64,000 bases of DNA, taken from JBARDN01 sp963755705. GTDB taxonomy: Bacteria; Desulfobacterota; Binatia; Binatales; Binataceae. The DNA lies in the NCBI GenBank assembly GCA_963755705.1, contig CAVWKW010000001.1:558001-622000 (forward strand), given 5' to 3'. The notes beneath the pieces are model-generated. The model searched no databases and was not told where the DNA came from. It was given only the letters and a program-made list of their open reading frames with translations. Of this stretch, positions 43,893 through 52,465 are shown in pieces. Numbering within the stretch: position 1 is the first letter of the stretch; the number at the start of each line of letters is the position of its first letter. The position numbers and the translations under genes are program-made.

Positions 43893-44326
43893 GCGCGCCG
43901 GCGAACGAAATCGCCGGCGAACGAATCGGCAAGGCCTCGCCCGGCAAACTCGCGATCCTGTACGACGGCTCATGCGTGATGTGTCGAGCCAGCGTCGAAG
44001 GCGTGCGCCATTTCGACAATTCCGGGTTGATCGAGCCGCTCGATCTTCAAAACCCCGAGGCGCGCGCACTGTTCCCGGACCTCACGATGGAAGCGCTGCT
44101 CGAAGAGCTGCACGCGGTTGACGATAAAGGCCGGGTACACCGCGGCGCCCGCGCGATCAACGAAGTGCTGCGGATGCAAACCGGGCTGCGCGGCATCCTC
44201 GCCTACCTATGGTACGTCCCCGGCTACGCGTGGCTGGCCGACCGGCAATACAAACGAATCGCGGCCAGCCGCTACCAGCGCGACGCCAACGGCAATATCA
44301 AAGAAACTTCGGCGCCAAATCGTTAA
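43889..44326 (+). CDS. DCC-family thiol-disulfide protein (DUF393)
   Basis: A 145-residue protein of the DCC family, whose name comes from the DxxCxxC motif near the N-terminus: here LYDGSCVMCRASVE. Later EALLEELHAVDDKGRVHRGARAINEVLR is also typical. These proteins resemble thioredoxins and may have redox roles. It starts on GTG at 43889 overlapping the stop of the LeuA-like gene (GTGA), so the two are cotranslated. ATG starts are only available upstream inside that gene. Confidence 0.88.
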   Translation: MSAPANEIAGERIGKASPGKLAILYDGSCVMCRASVEGVRHFDNSGLIEPLDLQNPEARALFPDLTMEALLEELHAVDDKGRVHRGARAINEVLRMQTGLRGILAYLWYVPGYAWLADRQYKRIAASRYQRDANGNIKETSAPNR

Positions 44327-44335
44327 GGCGTCAGC

Positions 44336-44363
44336 GCCCTGACAGCGCCTTTGTTGTTCATCT
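44336..44363 (+). terminator. Probable terminator after the DCC gene
   Basis: AGGCG-TCAG (44336-44344) pairs with CTGA-(CAG)-CGCCT (44349-44360) around a CGCC loop, with a three-base bulge, and a T-rich stretch follows. Weaker than a canonical terminator. Confidence 0.5.
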
Positions 44364-44460
44364 GCCCCCTCCGGAATATCGAAGCCAGACCTTAGCAATG
44401 CTCCATCGCCACCTTTAACGCGAGCCTTTCGCCGAGGCTATTCCCGCGAACGAGGCGACC

Positions 44461-44769
44461 GCACGCGAGGAATCTCGGACGAGAGGCCGCTGCACGTGAT
44501 CCGGGCTCGGAGCATGGACGCCTCGGGATTCCTCGCCCAAGGCTCGGAATGACGATTGGGGCTTGGCTGAAGCTAAGATACTCAAGCACCAAGCCCACTT
44601 CCGTCATTTCGACCGAAGGGAGAAATCCCGGGGCGTCCGTGCACGCACACGCGAGTTGCGTAAGGCCGAAGGCCGAGCACGGGATTCCTCGCGCGGCAGC
44701 CACGCGCGAGAATGACAACCGAGGAAACGCGCCGCAACATTGGAACATCAGTCAACAGTGGAACATCAA
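44461..44769. repeat. Cluster of dispersed GGGATTCCTC...GGAATGAC repeats
   Basis: The 550-base gap upstream of cysS holds several copies of one repeat: 44524-44553 and 44680-44716 in one direction, 44603-44630 inverted, and a fragment near 44463-44479 inverted. Each consists of CGGGATT(C/T)CTC, a variable hairpin stem, and AATGAC. Copies 1 and 2 form a palindromic pair with extra matching flanks (GGACGCC). Two direct TGGAACATCA words follow at about 44740-44770. This resembles short dispersed repeats common in environmental genomes. I see no gene in the gap. Confidence 0.75.
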
Positions 44770-44875
44770 TGATGTCCCACGGAAGACCGTCGGCCAATCA
44801 AACTGTCCCATTGCTCGCGCGCAGAATGCGTTGTCTCGCGATCATGGGGCGCGGTAAGCTGTCAGACTCACTGCC

Positions 44876-46303
44876 GTGAAACCGTTTTTCATCTACAACA
44901 CGCTGTCGCGCTCCGTCGAGGAGTTTCATCCGCAGCATCCTCCGGCCGTCAGCTTGTATTCTTGCGGTCCGACCGTCTATCTGCCGCAGCATCTCGGAAA
45001 CATTCGCGCCTATCTGTGCTGGGACTTCCTGCGGCGCGCGCTCGAACTGAACGGCTACAGTGTCCGGCACGTGATGAACGTGACCGACGTCGGCCACATG
45101 ACCTCCAACGAGGACGCCGGCGAGGACAAGATCGAAAAGACCGCGCGCGAGCAGCACAAGACTCCGCTCGAGGTTGCGAATTTCTATCTCAAGCAGTTCC
45201 AGGACGATCTTGCTGCGGTTCATGTCGAGCCACCGCAGGTATGGTGCCGCGCGACCGAGCATATCGACGTGATGATCGATCTGATCGCGCGGATTATCGC
45301 TGCCGGAATGGGGTACGTGACACCCTCAGGCGTCTATTTCGACGTGGAAAAATATCGCGGTGACAATCGCGTGGGACGGCTCTCGCGCCAGAGCCTTGAT
45401 GAGCAGAATGCGGGCCAGCGCCTAGAGCATTCCACCGACAAGAAAAGTCCGCACGACTTCGCGCTATGGGTTCTCGCGCAGCCTCATCACATGATGCAGT
45501 GGGACTCGCCGTGGGGCCGAGGTTACCCCGGATGGCATATCGAGTGCTCCGCTATGTCGATGAAATATTTAGGCGAGACGATCGATATCCACACGGGCGG
45601 CATGGACCATATTCCGATTCATCACGAGAATGAGATCGCGCAGTCCGAGAGCGCGACGCATCATCCGTTCGTGCGCTATTTTGTCCACAACGCGTGGCTG
45701 ACCGGAAAGGAAGGCGCGAAGATTTCGAAGAGCGCGGGCAAGTTTCCGCTGCTTTCCGACGTCACCGCGATGGGGTTTGATCCGCTGGCGTTCCGGATTT
45801 TCTGCATGGGCGCGAAGTACCGCTCCGAGATTGCTCTTTCCGACGAGGGGTTGCGCGCCGCGCAATCGAACCTCGACTACTTCCGCGAGTTCGCGCGTGG
45901 CGTCCCTGCCGACGCGGTGTCGGCCGCGGCGGATGAGGACTTCGCGCTTCCGTATCGCGAGCGCTTTACCGATGCGCTGAACAATGATCTCAACACGCCG
46001 CAGGCGCTTGCGATCGCGCTCGAGCTGGTGGCCGAGGCTTATCGCCGCGGCGAACGCACGATCTGGAAAACGCTTTGCACCTTCGATCAGGTGCTGGCCT
46101 TGGGCTTGGCCGAAACTCGCGCGGCCGCCGCGAACACGCAAATCGCGCCCGAAATCCAGGCCTTGATCGACGATCGCGCAGCGGCGCGCAAGGCGCGCGA
46201 TTTCAAGCGCGCGGACCAACTGCGGGCGGAACTCGAAGCGCGCGGTTACGAAGTCAAGGACAATCGCGACGGCTCTGCGCTATATCAGCTTCGTCGCGCG
46301 TGA
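44876..46303 (+). CDS. cysS: Cysteinyl-tRNA synthetase
   Basis: A 475-residue class I synthetase that charges tRNA-Cys. It has the HIGH-type HLGN at residues 39-42 after YSCGPTVY, the zinc ligands including CSAMS and a later His, and the KMSKS-type KISKS near residue 283 (GAKISKSAGKF). A C-terminal helical region ends in ARDFKRADQLRAELEARGYEVKD. The start is GTG at 44876; no ATG fits. Its length matches the family. Confidence 0.96.
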   Translation: MKPFFIYNTLSRSVEEFHPQHPPAVSLYSCGPTVYLPQHLGNIRAYLCWDFLRRALELNGYSVRHVMNVTDVGHMTSNEDAGEDKIEKTAREQHKTPLEVANFYLKQFQDDLAAVHVEPPQVWCRATEHIDVMIDLIARIIAAGMGYVTPSGVYFDVEKYRGDNRVGRLSRQSLDEQNAGQRLEHSTDKKSPHDFALWVLAQPHHMMQWDSPWGRGYPGWHIECSAMSMKYLGETIDIHTGGMDHIPIHHENEIAQSESATHHPFVRYFVHNAWLTGKEGAKISKSAGKFPLLSDVTAMGFDPLAFRIFCMGAKYRSEIALSDEGLRAAQSNLDYFREFARGVPADAVSAAADEDFALPYRERFTDALNNDLNTPQALAIALELVAEAYRRGERTIWKTLCTFDQVLALGLAETRAAAANTQIAPEIQALIDDRAAARKARDFKRADQLRAELEARGYEVKDNRDGSALYQLRRA

Positions 46304-46446
46304 ATTTGCGCCGCAAGGAGGCCTCCGCTCCTTGAACCTTGCGGCCCTGCTCTCTTAGAATCGCGGTTTGACCGAGCCCGCCTCGGTGGCCGTCGCGCAA
46401 CAGGGGCGAACAGGTCTATACAGGTGCGGGTCGTTAAAGGTGACTG

Positions 46447-47313
46447 ATGGGAATTGAGCTCAAGAAATTTGATAATCGTTCCAAGGCCGACGGGCCCGAG
46501 GTAAAGCATCTCGATCCGTCCAACGCGCCTTACTACCTGCCGATCGGCGACGAAGTACAGATCTTCACCGCTGCTTACAGCGCCCGGCTGCCGATCCTGC
46601 TAAAGGGGCCAACCGGATGCGGCAAAACCAGATTCGTCGAGCATATGGCGCATCAGCTCGCCGCGCTCGAAAACGGACCCAACGAACTTATCACGGTCGC
46701 ATGCCACGAAGATTTGACCGGTTCGGATCTGGTCGGGCGGTATCTGATCCAGGCTGACGAAACCGTGTGGGTTGACGGGCCGCTGACCCAGGCTGTCCGC
46801 CGCGGGGCGATCTGCTATCTCGACGAGGTCGTCGAGGCGCGCAAGGACACCACCGTGCTGATCCATCCGCTGTCGGACCATCGGCGAATCCTGCCGATCG
46901 AGAAGCGCGGCGAGACGATCGAGGCGCACGACGGCTTTCTGCTGGTCATCTCGTACAATCCCGGCTACCAGAGTATTCAGAAGAACCTGAAGCACTCGAC
47001 GCGCCAGCGCTTTGTGACGATCGAGTTCGATTATCCGCCCGCGGCCAAGGAAGTGGATATTATCGCGCACGAGGCGGGGCTGGACCGTGAGATTGCGATG
47101 CAGTTAGCGGTGCTGGGCGAGAAGGTGCGCAATCTGAAAGCGTCGGGACTCGAGGAAGGCGTTTCGACCCGGCTCCTGATTTACGCGGGCGAGCTGATCC
47201 GGCAGGGCATCGCGCCGCGCCGCGCCGCAACCGTCGCGGTAACATGGTCGCTGACCGATGAAGCCGACAGCAAGCGCGCGATCGACGAAGTCGTAAAAGC
47301 GATTTTTCCGTAG
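46447..47313 (+). CDS. CbbQ/NorQ-type MoxR AAA+ ATPase
   Basis: A 288-residue AAA+ ATPase: Walker A GPTGCGKT at residues 54-61, GRYLIQADETVWVDGPLTQAVRRGAICYLDE with Walker B, a sensor-like NPGY segment (ISYNPGYQSIQKNLKHSTRQRF), and the CbbQ C-terminal domain SGLEEGVSTRLLIYAGELI. CbbQ/NirQ/NorQ ATPases remodel Rubisco or nitric oxide reductase together with a VWA-domain CbbO/NorD protein. No CbbO/NorD gene is beside it, so its target is open. AAAGGTGA lies just before the ATG. Confidence 0.9.
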   Translation: MGIELKKFDNRSKADGPEVKHLDPSNAPYYLPIGDEVQIFTAAYSARLPILLKGPTGCGKTRFVEHMAHQLAALENGPNELITVACHEDLTGSDLVGRYLIQADETVWVDGPLTQAVRRGAICYLDEVVEARKDTTVLIHPLSDHRRILPIEKRGETIEAHDGFLLVISYNPGYQSIQKNLKHSTRQRFVTIEFDYPPAAKEVDIIAHEAGLDREIAMQLAVLGEKVRNLKASGLEEGVSTRLLIYAGELIRQGIAPRRAATVAVTWSLTDEADSKRAIDEVVKAIFP

Positions 47314-47380
47314 CCGCGGAGATCCGGTTTAACCCGCGCGTCGCGCGCGGCATGGCTTTGGAGCATAGGCGAGGTTCGAC

Positions 47381-48418
47381 ATGGCAAAACTTCTTCGACC
47401 GATGGAAACCCTGGTGGCCGCCGCCGCGCTCACGGCGATTTTCGGATCGGCTGCGCCGGCCCGCGCGCAGGTTCCTACCGCAAGCCTGCAAACCGGTCCG
47501 CGGCTGGATTTCCCGGCCGGTCTGGCGACCGATAACCGCACCGTTTACATCTCGAACTCGCGCAACAACACGATCGTGGCGGTAGACGTTGCCTCGCACA
47601 GCATCACATTGGTCGCGGGAACCAATTTCCAGGACGGCAGTAACGACGGCGTGGGCGCCACGGCGCGCTTCAACAGCCCCGACGGGATGGCGCTGGTAAA
47701 CCGCGATCTCTACGTGCTCGATACCAACAATTCCGACTTGCGCAAGATCAATCTGGACGCCCAAACTGTCAGCACCGCGGCCGGCACCGCCAATATCTCG
47801 GGCACCGACGACGGCCACGCCAGCGCCGCGCACTTCAATCTGCCTACCCAAATCACCACCGACGGACAGAACCTGTACATATCAGACAGCGGCAACAACA
47901 CGATCCGCCGCATGTCGCTGTCAGACGGGATGGTCAAGACGATCGGCGGACAGGCCCAGACTGGCGGAAAGATTGACGGGCCCGCAACCAAATCCGAATT
48001 TAACGGACCCAGCGGAATCGCCACCGACGGTAAATTTGTCTATGTCGCCGACACTGGCAACGACTCAATCCGGAAAATCGATCTCTCGAGCATGACGACC
48101 TCGACCATCGCGGGCACCGGCGAGGAGGGCAGCAAGGACGGTCCTGGCCCGCAGGCGCAGTTCAATAATCCGGGCGCGATGTGCCTTAACGGAACCACGC
48201 TCTACGTGATGGACGGCGATAATCACGCGATCCGCAAGATCGACACCGGCACCATTAACGTGACCACGCTTACCCAGGTCAATGGGCATATCGGCTCGGG
48301 ATGCGCCATCACCAGCGACGGCAGGACGCTGTATTACTCCGACACCACTGAGAATGCGGTGCAGGCAACCGATACCTCCAACGGTAATTTTGTGCCGCTC
48401 TATCCGTTGACCCAGTGA
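47381..48418 (+). CDS. Exported NHL-repeat beta-propeller protein
   Basis: A 345-residue protein. The signal peptide ends near APARAQ (residue 31). The mature protein is a run of NHL-type blades: FPAGLATDNRTVYISNSRNNTI, FNSPDGMALVNRDLYVLDTNNSDLRKI, LPTQITTDGQNLYISDSGNNTIRR, FNGPSGIATDGKFVYVADTGNDSIRK, FNNPGAMCLNGTTLYVMDGDNHAIRK. Each has the NxxIRK strand end. It folds as a propeller outside the cytoplasm and may bind a carbohydrate or protein. No enzyme residues are evident. Confidence 0.9.
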   Translation: MAKLLRPMETLVAAAALTAIFGSAAPARAQVPTASLQTGPRLDFPAGLATDNRTVYISNSRNNTIVAVDVASHSITLVAGTNFQDGSNDGVGATARFNSPDGMALVNRDLYVLDTNNSDLRKINLDAQTVSTAAGTANISGTDDGHASAAHFNLPTQITTDGQNLYISDSGNNTIRRMSLSDGMVKTIGGQAQTGGKIDGPATKSEFNGPSGIATDGKFVYVADTGNDSIRKIDLSSMTTSTIAGTGEEGSKDGPGPQAQFNNPGAMCLNGTTLYVMDGDNHAIRKIDTGTINVTTLTQVNGHIGSGCAITSDGRTLYYSDTTENAVQATDTSNGNFVPLYPLTQ

Positions 48419-48449
48419 GAACCGCCGCAATCATAGCGCGCAAATTTTT

Positions 48450-49496
48450 GTGATAGATCTGCGCAGCGACACGGTTACTTTGCCGACACCCGCGATGCGC
48501 GAGGCAATCGCGCGCGCCGATCTGGGTGACGACGTTTACGGCGAGGACCCCACCGTCAACCGGCTCGAGGCGATGGCCGCCGCGATGGTTGGCAAGGAGG
48601 CCGCGCTGCTGGTGCCGAGCGGCACGATGGGTAATCTGGCCGCGATGCTGACGCATTGCGCACGCGGCACCCGCGCGCTGGTCGGCTCCGAATCGCATAC
48701 GAACCTCTATGAAGCGGGCGGAGCCTCGGCGCTGGGCGGGATCATCCTGACTCCGATTCACAACGAGGAGAGTGGTGAGCTTTCCCTCGACCAACTACGG
48801 CGCGAACTCTCCGCTCCGGAAGACGACCATTTCGCGCACGCGGGGCTGGTCGTGATCGAAAACACGCATAACCGATGCGGCGGCGCGCCAATCGCGCTGT
48901 CGCACATGGCCGCCGTCGCCGAGCTGGCTCATCGCAAGGCGCTGCCTGTTCATCTGGACGGTGCGCGCATCTTCAACGCCGCGGCCGCTCTGGAAGCCAA
49001 ACCGGCGGCTATAGCCGGATACGCCGACACGGTCTCGTTTTGCCTGTCGAAGGGGCTTGGATGCCCTGCGGGCTCGATGCTGTGCGGAAGCCGCCAGTTT
49101 ATCGCCCGCGCGCGCCGGACGCGCAAGCTGCTTGGCGGCGGGATGCGCCAGGCGGGAATCCTGGCGGCGGCGGGAATCGTCGCGCTGACCACGATGATTG
49201 ATCGGCTGGCCGAGGACCATTCGCACGCACGCGCTCTCGCGCAGGGCCTCGCGCTGGTCGCGGGAATCAACGTGCGCCCTGTCCCGCGCCGCACCAACAT
49301 GGTGGTGTTCGGCGTTGATGGCGAGGCGGCGGGCGCGCGGAAGTTCAACGAAGCGATGCGTGAGCGTGGAGTCCTGCTCTCGCCGCGCGAACCCGGCTCG
49401 TTCCGCGCGGTCACTCATTACGGAATCTCGCGCGCGGATATCGATCGCGCGGTCGCGATGGCGGCCCAAGCCGCCGGCGAGATCTTTGGCGACTAG
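48450..49496 (+). CDS. ltaE: Low-specificity L-threonine aldolase
   Basis: A 348-residue PLP enzyme that splits threonine to glycine and acetaldehyde. It has IDLRSDTVTLPTPAMR at the start, a VPSGTMGNLAA phosphate loop, ENTHNRCGG, HLDGARIFNAA, and the PLP lysine in SFCLSKGLGCPAG. Length and motifs are those of the beta-eliminating lyase family. It starts on GTG at 48450. It is not clustered with other threonine genes. Confidence 0.94.
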   Translation: MIDLRSDTVTLPTPAMREAIARADLGDDVYGEDPTVNRLEAMAAAMVGKEAALLVPSGTMGNLAAMLTHCARGTRALVGSESHTNLYEAGGASALGGIILTPIHNEESGELSLDQLRRELSAPEDDHFAHAGLVVIENTHNRCGGAPIALSHMAAVAELAHRKALPVHLDGARIFNAAAALEAKPAAIAGYADTVSFCLSKGLGCPAGSMLCGSRQFIARARRTRKLLGGGMRQAGILAAAGIVALTTMIDRLAEDHSHARALAQGLALVAGINVRPVPRRTNMVVFGVDGEAAGARKFNEAMRERGVLLSPREPGSFRAVTHYGISRADIDRAVAMAAQAAGEIFGD

Positions 49497-49570
49497 CCGC
49501 CCGCGGAACGCTCCGATTCTCGATTATCTGCTTGACGTAGTACGCATACCGTAGTAGCTTGGTCGGCGAA

Positions 49571-49859
49571 GTGATCAAAAGCTTCAAGAACCGGGCGACG
49601 GAGCGGATCTATTGACGGAGAAAATCTTGGCGGATTTCGATCATTGGATCGAGCGCTTGCCCGCAAACGGCTTGATGCGCTCAATGCCGCAACCGCGTTC
49701 TCGGATCTGCCCCCGCTAAGGAGCATTCATCTGCACCGTCTCAAAGGTGACCGCAGGGGCCAGTGGGCGATATCGGTAAATGGCCGATGGCGGATATGCT
49801 CCGAGTTTCGCGCGGGAGACGTATACAACGTCGAGATCGTAGATTATCACGAGGGCTGA
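49571..49859 (+). pseudogene. higB: HigB/RelE-type toxin gene with single-base frameshift
   Basis: From a GTG at 49571 the frame reads VIKSFKNRATERIY and hits a stop (TGA at 49613). Skipping one T of the TT at 49612-49613 lets the protein continue DGENLGGFRSLDRALARKRLDALNAATAF, then LHRLKGDRRGQWAISVNGRWRICSEF and NVEIVDYHEG, the full HigB/plasmid maintenance killer pattern of about 95 residues. So one inserted base disables the toxin (or is a sequencing error). The intact antitoxin gene follows after seven bases. TTGACG at 49532 may be the -35 of the operon, with CGTAGTA repeated at 49535 and 49550. Confidence 0.85.
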
Positions 49860-49865
49860 ATTGTG

Positions 49866-50150
49866 ATGAAAAGAATTCCAACGCATCCGGGTGAGATTTT
49901 GAAGCAAGAGTTGGTGGCGCGAGGGCTGAGTGCTAACCGCCTCAGTCTCGATCTGGCCGTGCCGTCGGGACGGATCGTCGAGATTCTGAATCGTAAGCGC
50001 GCGATTACTCCCGACACGGCACTCCGGCTTGGCCGATACTTTGGCAACGCCCCGCAGTTCTGGATGAATCTGCAGGTGCAGTACGATCTCGCAGTCGCGG
50101 AGCGCGAGCATGGCGCGGAGATCGCCGCGCGCGTCGGGCACGCCGCCTGA
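49866..50150 (+). CDS. higA: HigA-type antitoxin
   Basis: A 94-residue helix-turn-helix protein: RIPTHPGEILKQELVARGLSANRLSLDLAVPSGRIVEILNRKRAITPDTALRLGRYFGNAPQFWMNLQ. It matches HigA of the HigBA toxin-antitoxin family, which neutralises HigB and represses the operon. ATG at 49866; GTG one codon earlier is also possible. The gene seems intact although the toxin gene is not. Confidence 0.93.
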   Translation: MKRIPTHPGEILKQELVARGLSANRLSLDLAVPSGRIVEILNRKRAITPDTALRLGRYFGNAPQFWMNLQVQYDLAVAEREHGAEIAARVGHAA

Positions 50151-50166
50151 TTCAGGCGGTAAATGA

Positions 50167-50952
50167 ATGGACTCTCTGGAATCGCTGTTCTCGTTGCGGG
50201 GGCGCCGGGCGCTGGTCACCGGCGCGTCGTCGGGACTTGGGGTTGAGTGCGCGGTTGCGCTTGCGCTCGCGGGCGCCGACGTCGCCCTGGTCGCGCGGCG
50301 GTCCGATCGCGTCGAAAAACTTGCCGCGGAAATTTCGAAGAATCATCAAGTCAAAGCCGCAGGAATTGGCGCCGACGTTTCGCTCGACGGCGATCTGGAT
50401 CGTGCGATTGCACAGGCCAATGACGCTCTCGGCGGCGTGATCGATATCCTGGTGAACAACGCGGGAGTCTCGCCTACCGGACGCGCGGAAAATTTCAAGC
50501 GTGAGGATTGGGATCACGCGCTCGCGGTGAACCTCACCGCGCCGATGATGCTCTCGCAGCGGGTCGTGCGCGCGCTTATCGCCGCGAAAACGCCCGGCCG
50601 CATCATCAACATGGCCTCAATCTACGCAAGCGTTGCGAGCTCGGTCTATCGCCTGTCGGCATACGCCGCGACCAAGGCCGCGCTCGGCAATCTCACGCGG
50701 CAGCTCGCGGTTGAATGGGCGCCGCACGGAATCCTGGTCAATGCGATCGCGCCCGGATGGATTCCCACCGAGGCGACCGAGGGCGGAATCGCCAAGGCCG
50801 CTAACCGGCAGCGCATGGAGAGCTTCACTCCGCTTGGCCGCTTGGGCCGTCCCGAAGAAATCCGCGGCGCGGTGGTCTTCCTTGCGGCCCCCGCTTCCAG
50901 CTACGTTACCGGCGCCATGCTCGCGGTTGACGGCGGGTACACCGCATGGTGA
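50167..50952 (+). CDS. Short-chain dehydrogenase/reductase
   Basis: A 261-residue SDR. TGASSGLGVECAVALALAG is the nucleotide loop, LVNNAGVSPTGRAENF and the active-site S-Y-K (MASIYAS, then SAYAATKAAL) are present. It ends YVTGAMLAVDGGYTAW. The type resembles gluconate 5-dehydrogenase-like or 3-oxoacyl reductases; the substrate is not readable. It starts on ATG at 50167, 17 bases after higA. Confidence 0.85.
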   Translation: MDSLESLFSLRGRRALVTGASSGLGVECAVALALAGADVALVARRSDRVEKLAAEISKNHQVKAAGIGADVSLDGDLDRAIAQANDALGGVIDILVNNAGVSPTGRAENFKREDWDHALAVNLTAPMMLSQRVVRALIAAKTPGRIINMASIYASVASSVYRLSAYAATKAALGNLTRQLAVEWAPHGILVNAIAPGWIPTEATEGGIAKAANRQRMESFTPLGRLGRPEEIRGAVVFLAAPASSYVTGAMLAVDGGYTAW

Positions 50953-51000
50953 CGCAGCCGCGGTGACCAGCCCGATGCGCGCGCAGGGCGGGAGTAGTTG

Positions 51001-52437
51001 ATGAGCAACCGGAATCTCTCGCGCCAACTTTTCCGCCGCAAGCCGGCCGCGATGCTGATGGCCGAGGCGGAAAGCAGCGGCGGATTGAAGCGCGCGCTCG
51101 GCGCGCTGGACCTTACGATGCTCGGGATCGGCGCGATCGTCGGCGCCGGAATTTTCGTGCTGACCGGAGTCGCGGCCGCAAAATACGCCGGACCCGCCGT
51201 CACGCTCTCATTCGTGGTCTCCGGATTTGCGTGCGCGATGGCGGCGCTGTGCTATGCCGAATTTGCCGCGATGATCCCGATCGCAGGCAGCGCCTATTCT
51301 TATTCCTACGCCACGATGGGCGAGTTGGTCGCCTGGATCATCGGATGGGATCTGGTGCTCGAATACGCCGTCGGGGCAGCCGCGGTTGCGGTCGGATGGT
51401 CCGGCTACTTGCAAGTGATTCTGAAAGGCTTCGGAATCCGCCTGCCAAGCGCGATCGCGCACGCGCACGGAGCGGGACCCGGCGGGGTGATCGATCTGCC
51501 CGCGCTGCTGATCGTGCTGGTGATTACCGCGGTGCTGTATGTCGGAATCTCAGAGAGCGCGCGGCTCAATTCGGTTATCGTCGCGATCAAGCTGGCCGCG
51601 ATTGCGCTGGTGATCGTCGTCGGCGCGTTTTATATCCGCCCGGCCAACTGGTCGCCGTTCGCGCCGATGGGATGGACCGGAGTTATGAAAGGCGCCGCCG
51701 TGATCTTCTTCGCTTATATCGGATTCGACGCGGTTTCCACCGCCGCCGAGGAAGTAATCGACCCGAACCGCGACCTTCCGATTGGAATCCTGGCGTCGCT
51801 GTTCGTCTGCACCGCGCTTTATATTCTGGTCGCAGCCGTGCTGACCGGGATGGTTCCGGCGCACACGATCGACTTGAACGCGCCGCTCGCATCCGCTTTC
51901 GTGCATCGCGGATTGAACGCGGTCTCGGGAATAATCTCGCTTGGCGCGGTGGCGGGGTTGACTTCTGTGCTGCTGGTGCTGCTGCTCGGGCAATCCCGGG
52001 TGTTCTACGCGGTCTCGCGCGACGGATTGCTGCCGGCAGCCTTCAGCCGGATCCATCCGCGCTTCCGGACTCCATACATCCCGACAACGTTGACCGGAAT
52101 TGCGGTCGGGATCACGGCCGCGCTGCTGCCGATTCAGGAAATCGCGGAGCTTACCAATATCGGGACCCTGTTCGCGTTCGTGTTGGTATGCCTGGGGCTG
52201 ATGATTCTGCGCTGGATCGCGCCGGAAATGCGTCGGCCGTTTCGCACTCCGCTGGTGCCGGTCGTGCCGAGTCTCGGCGTGATCTTTTGTTTATACCTGA
52301 TGCTCAGCCTGCCGGCCGTGACCTGGATCAGGTTCTTTGTCTGGATGGCGATCGGATTTGGAATTTATTTCGGCTACGGACGCTTCCACAGCCGCGTTGC
52401 CGCCGCCTCAGAAAGAGCTTCGGCGGCTGCCGACTGA
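51001..52437 (+). CDS. APC-family amino acid permease (cationic amino acid transporter type)
   Basis: A 478-residue integral membrane protein with about twelve segments. LTMLGIGAIVGAGIFVLTGVAA is the APC motif of helix 1, and YAEFAAMIPIAGSAYSYSYATMGEL the conserved helix 2-3 block. IIFFAYIGFDAVSTAAEEVIDPNRDLPIGI and GQSRVFYAVSRDGLLP are further family signatures of the CAT subgroup. It imports amino acids by proton symport. The ATG at 51001 follows GGGAG. Confidence 0.93.
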   Translation: MSNRNLSRQLFRRKPAAMLMAEAESSGGLKRALGALDLTMLGIGAIVGAGIFVLTGVAAAKYAGPAVTLSFVVSGFACAMAALCYAEFAAMIPIAGSAYSYSYATMGELVAWIIGWDLVLEYAVGAAAVAVGWSGYLQVILKGFGIRLPSAIAHAHGAGPGGVIDLPALLIVLVITAVLYVGISESARLNSVIVAIKLAAIALVIVVGAFYIRPANWSPFAPMGWTGVMKGAAVIFFAYIGFDAVSTAAEEVIDPNRDLPIGILASLFVCTALYILVAAVLTGMVPAHTIDLNAPLASAFVHRGLNAVSGIISLGAVAGLTSVLLVLLLGQSRVFYAVSRDGLLPAAFSRIHPRFRTPYIPTTLTGIAVGITAALLPIQEIAELTNIGTLFAFVLVCLGLMILRWIAPEMRRPFRTPLVPVVPSLGVIFCLYLMLSLPAVTWIRFFVWMAIGFGIYFGYGRFHSRVAAASERASAAAD

Positions 52438-52465
52438 CGCCATCTATTTCTCTGGCTTTCCTGCT

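Noticed and set aside
44876..44878. Alternative upstream ATG start for cysS
   Set aside because: No in-frame ATG; the GTG gives the expected family N-terminus.
47314..47380. CGCGCG-rich palindrome as a terminator after the CbbQ-type gene
   Set aside because: No T-tract and weak stem; simple GC-repeat effect.
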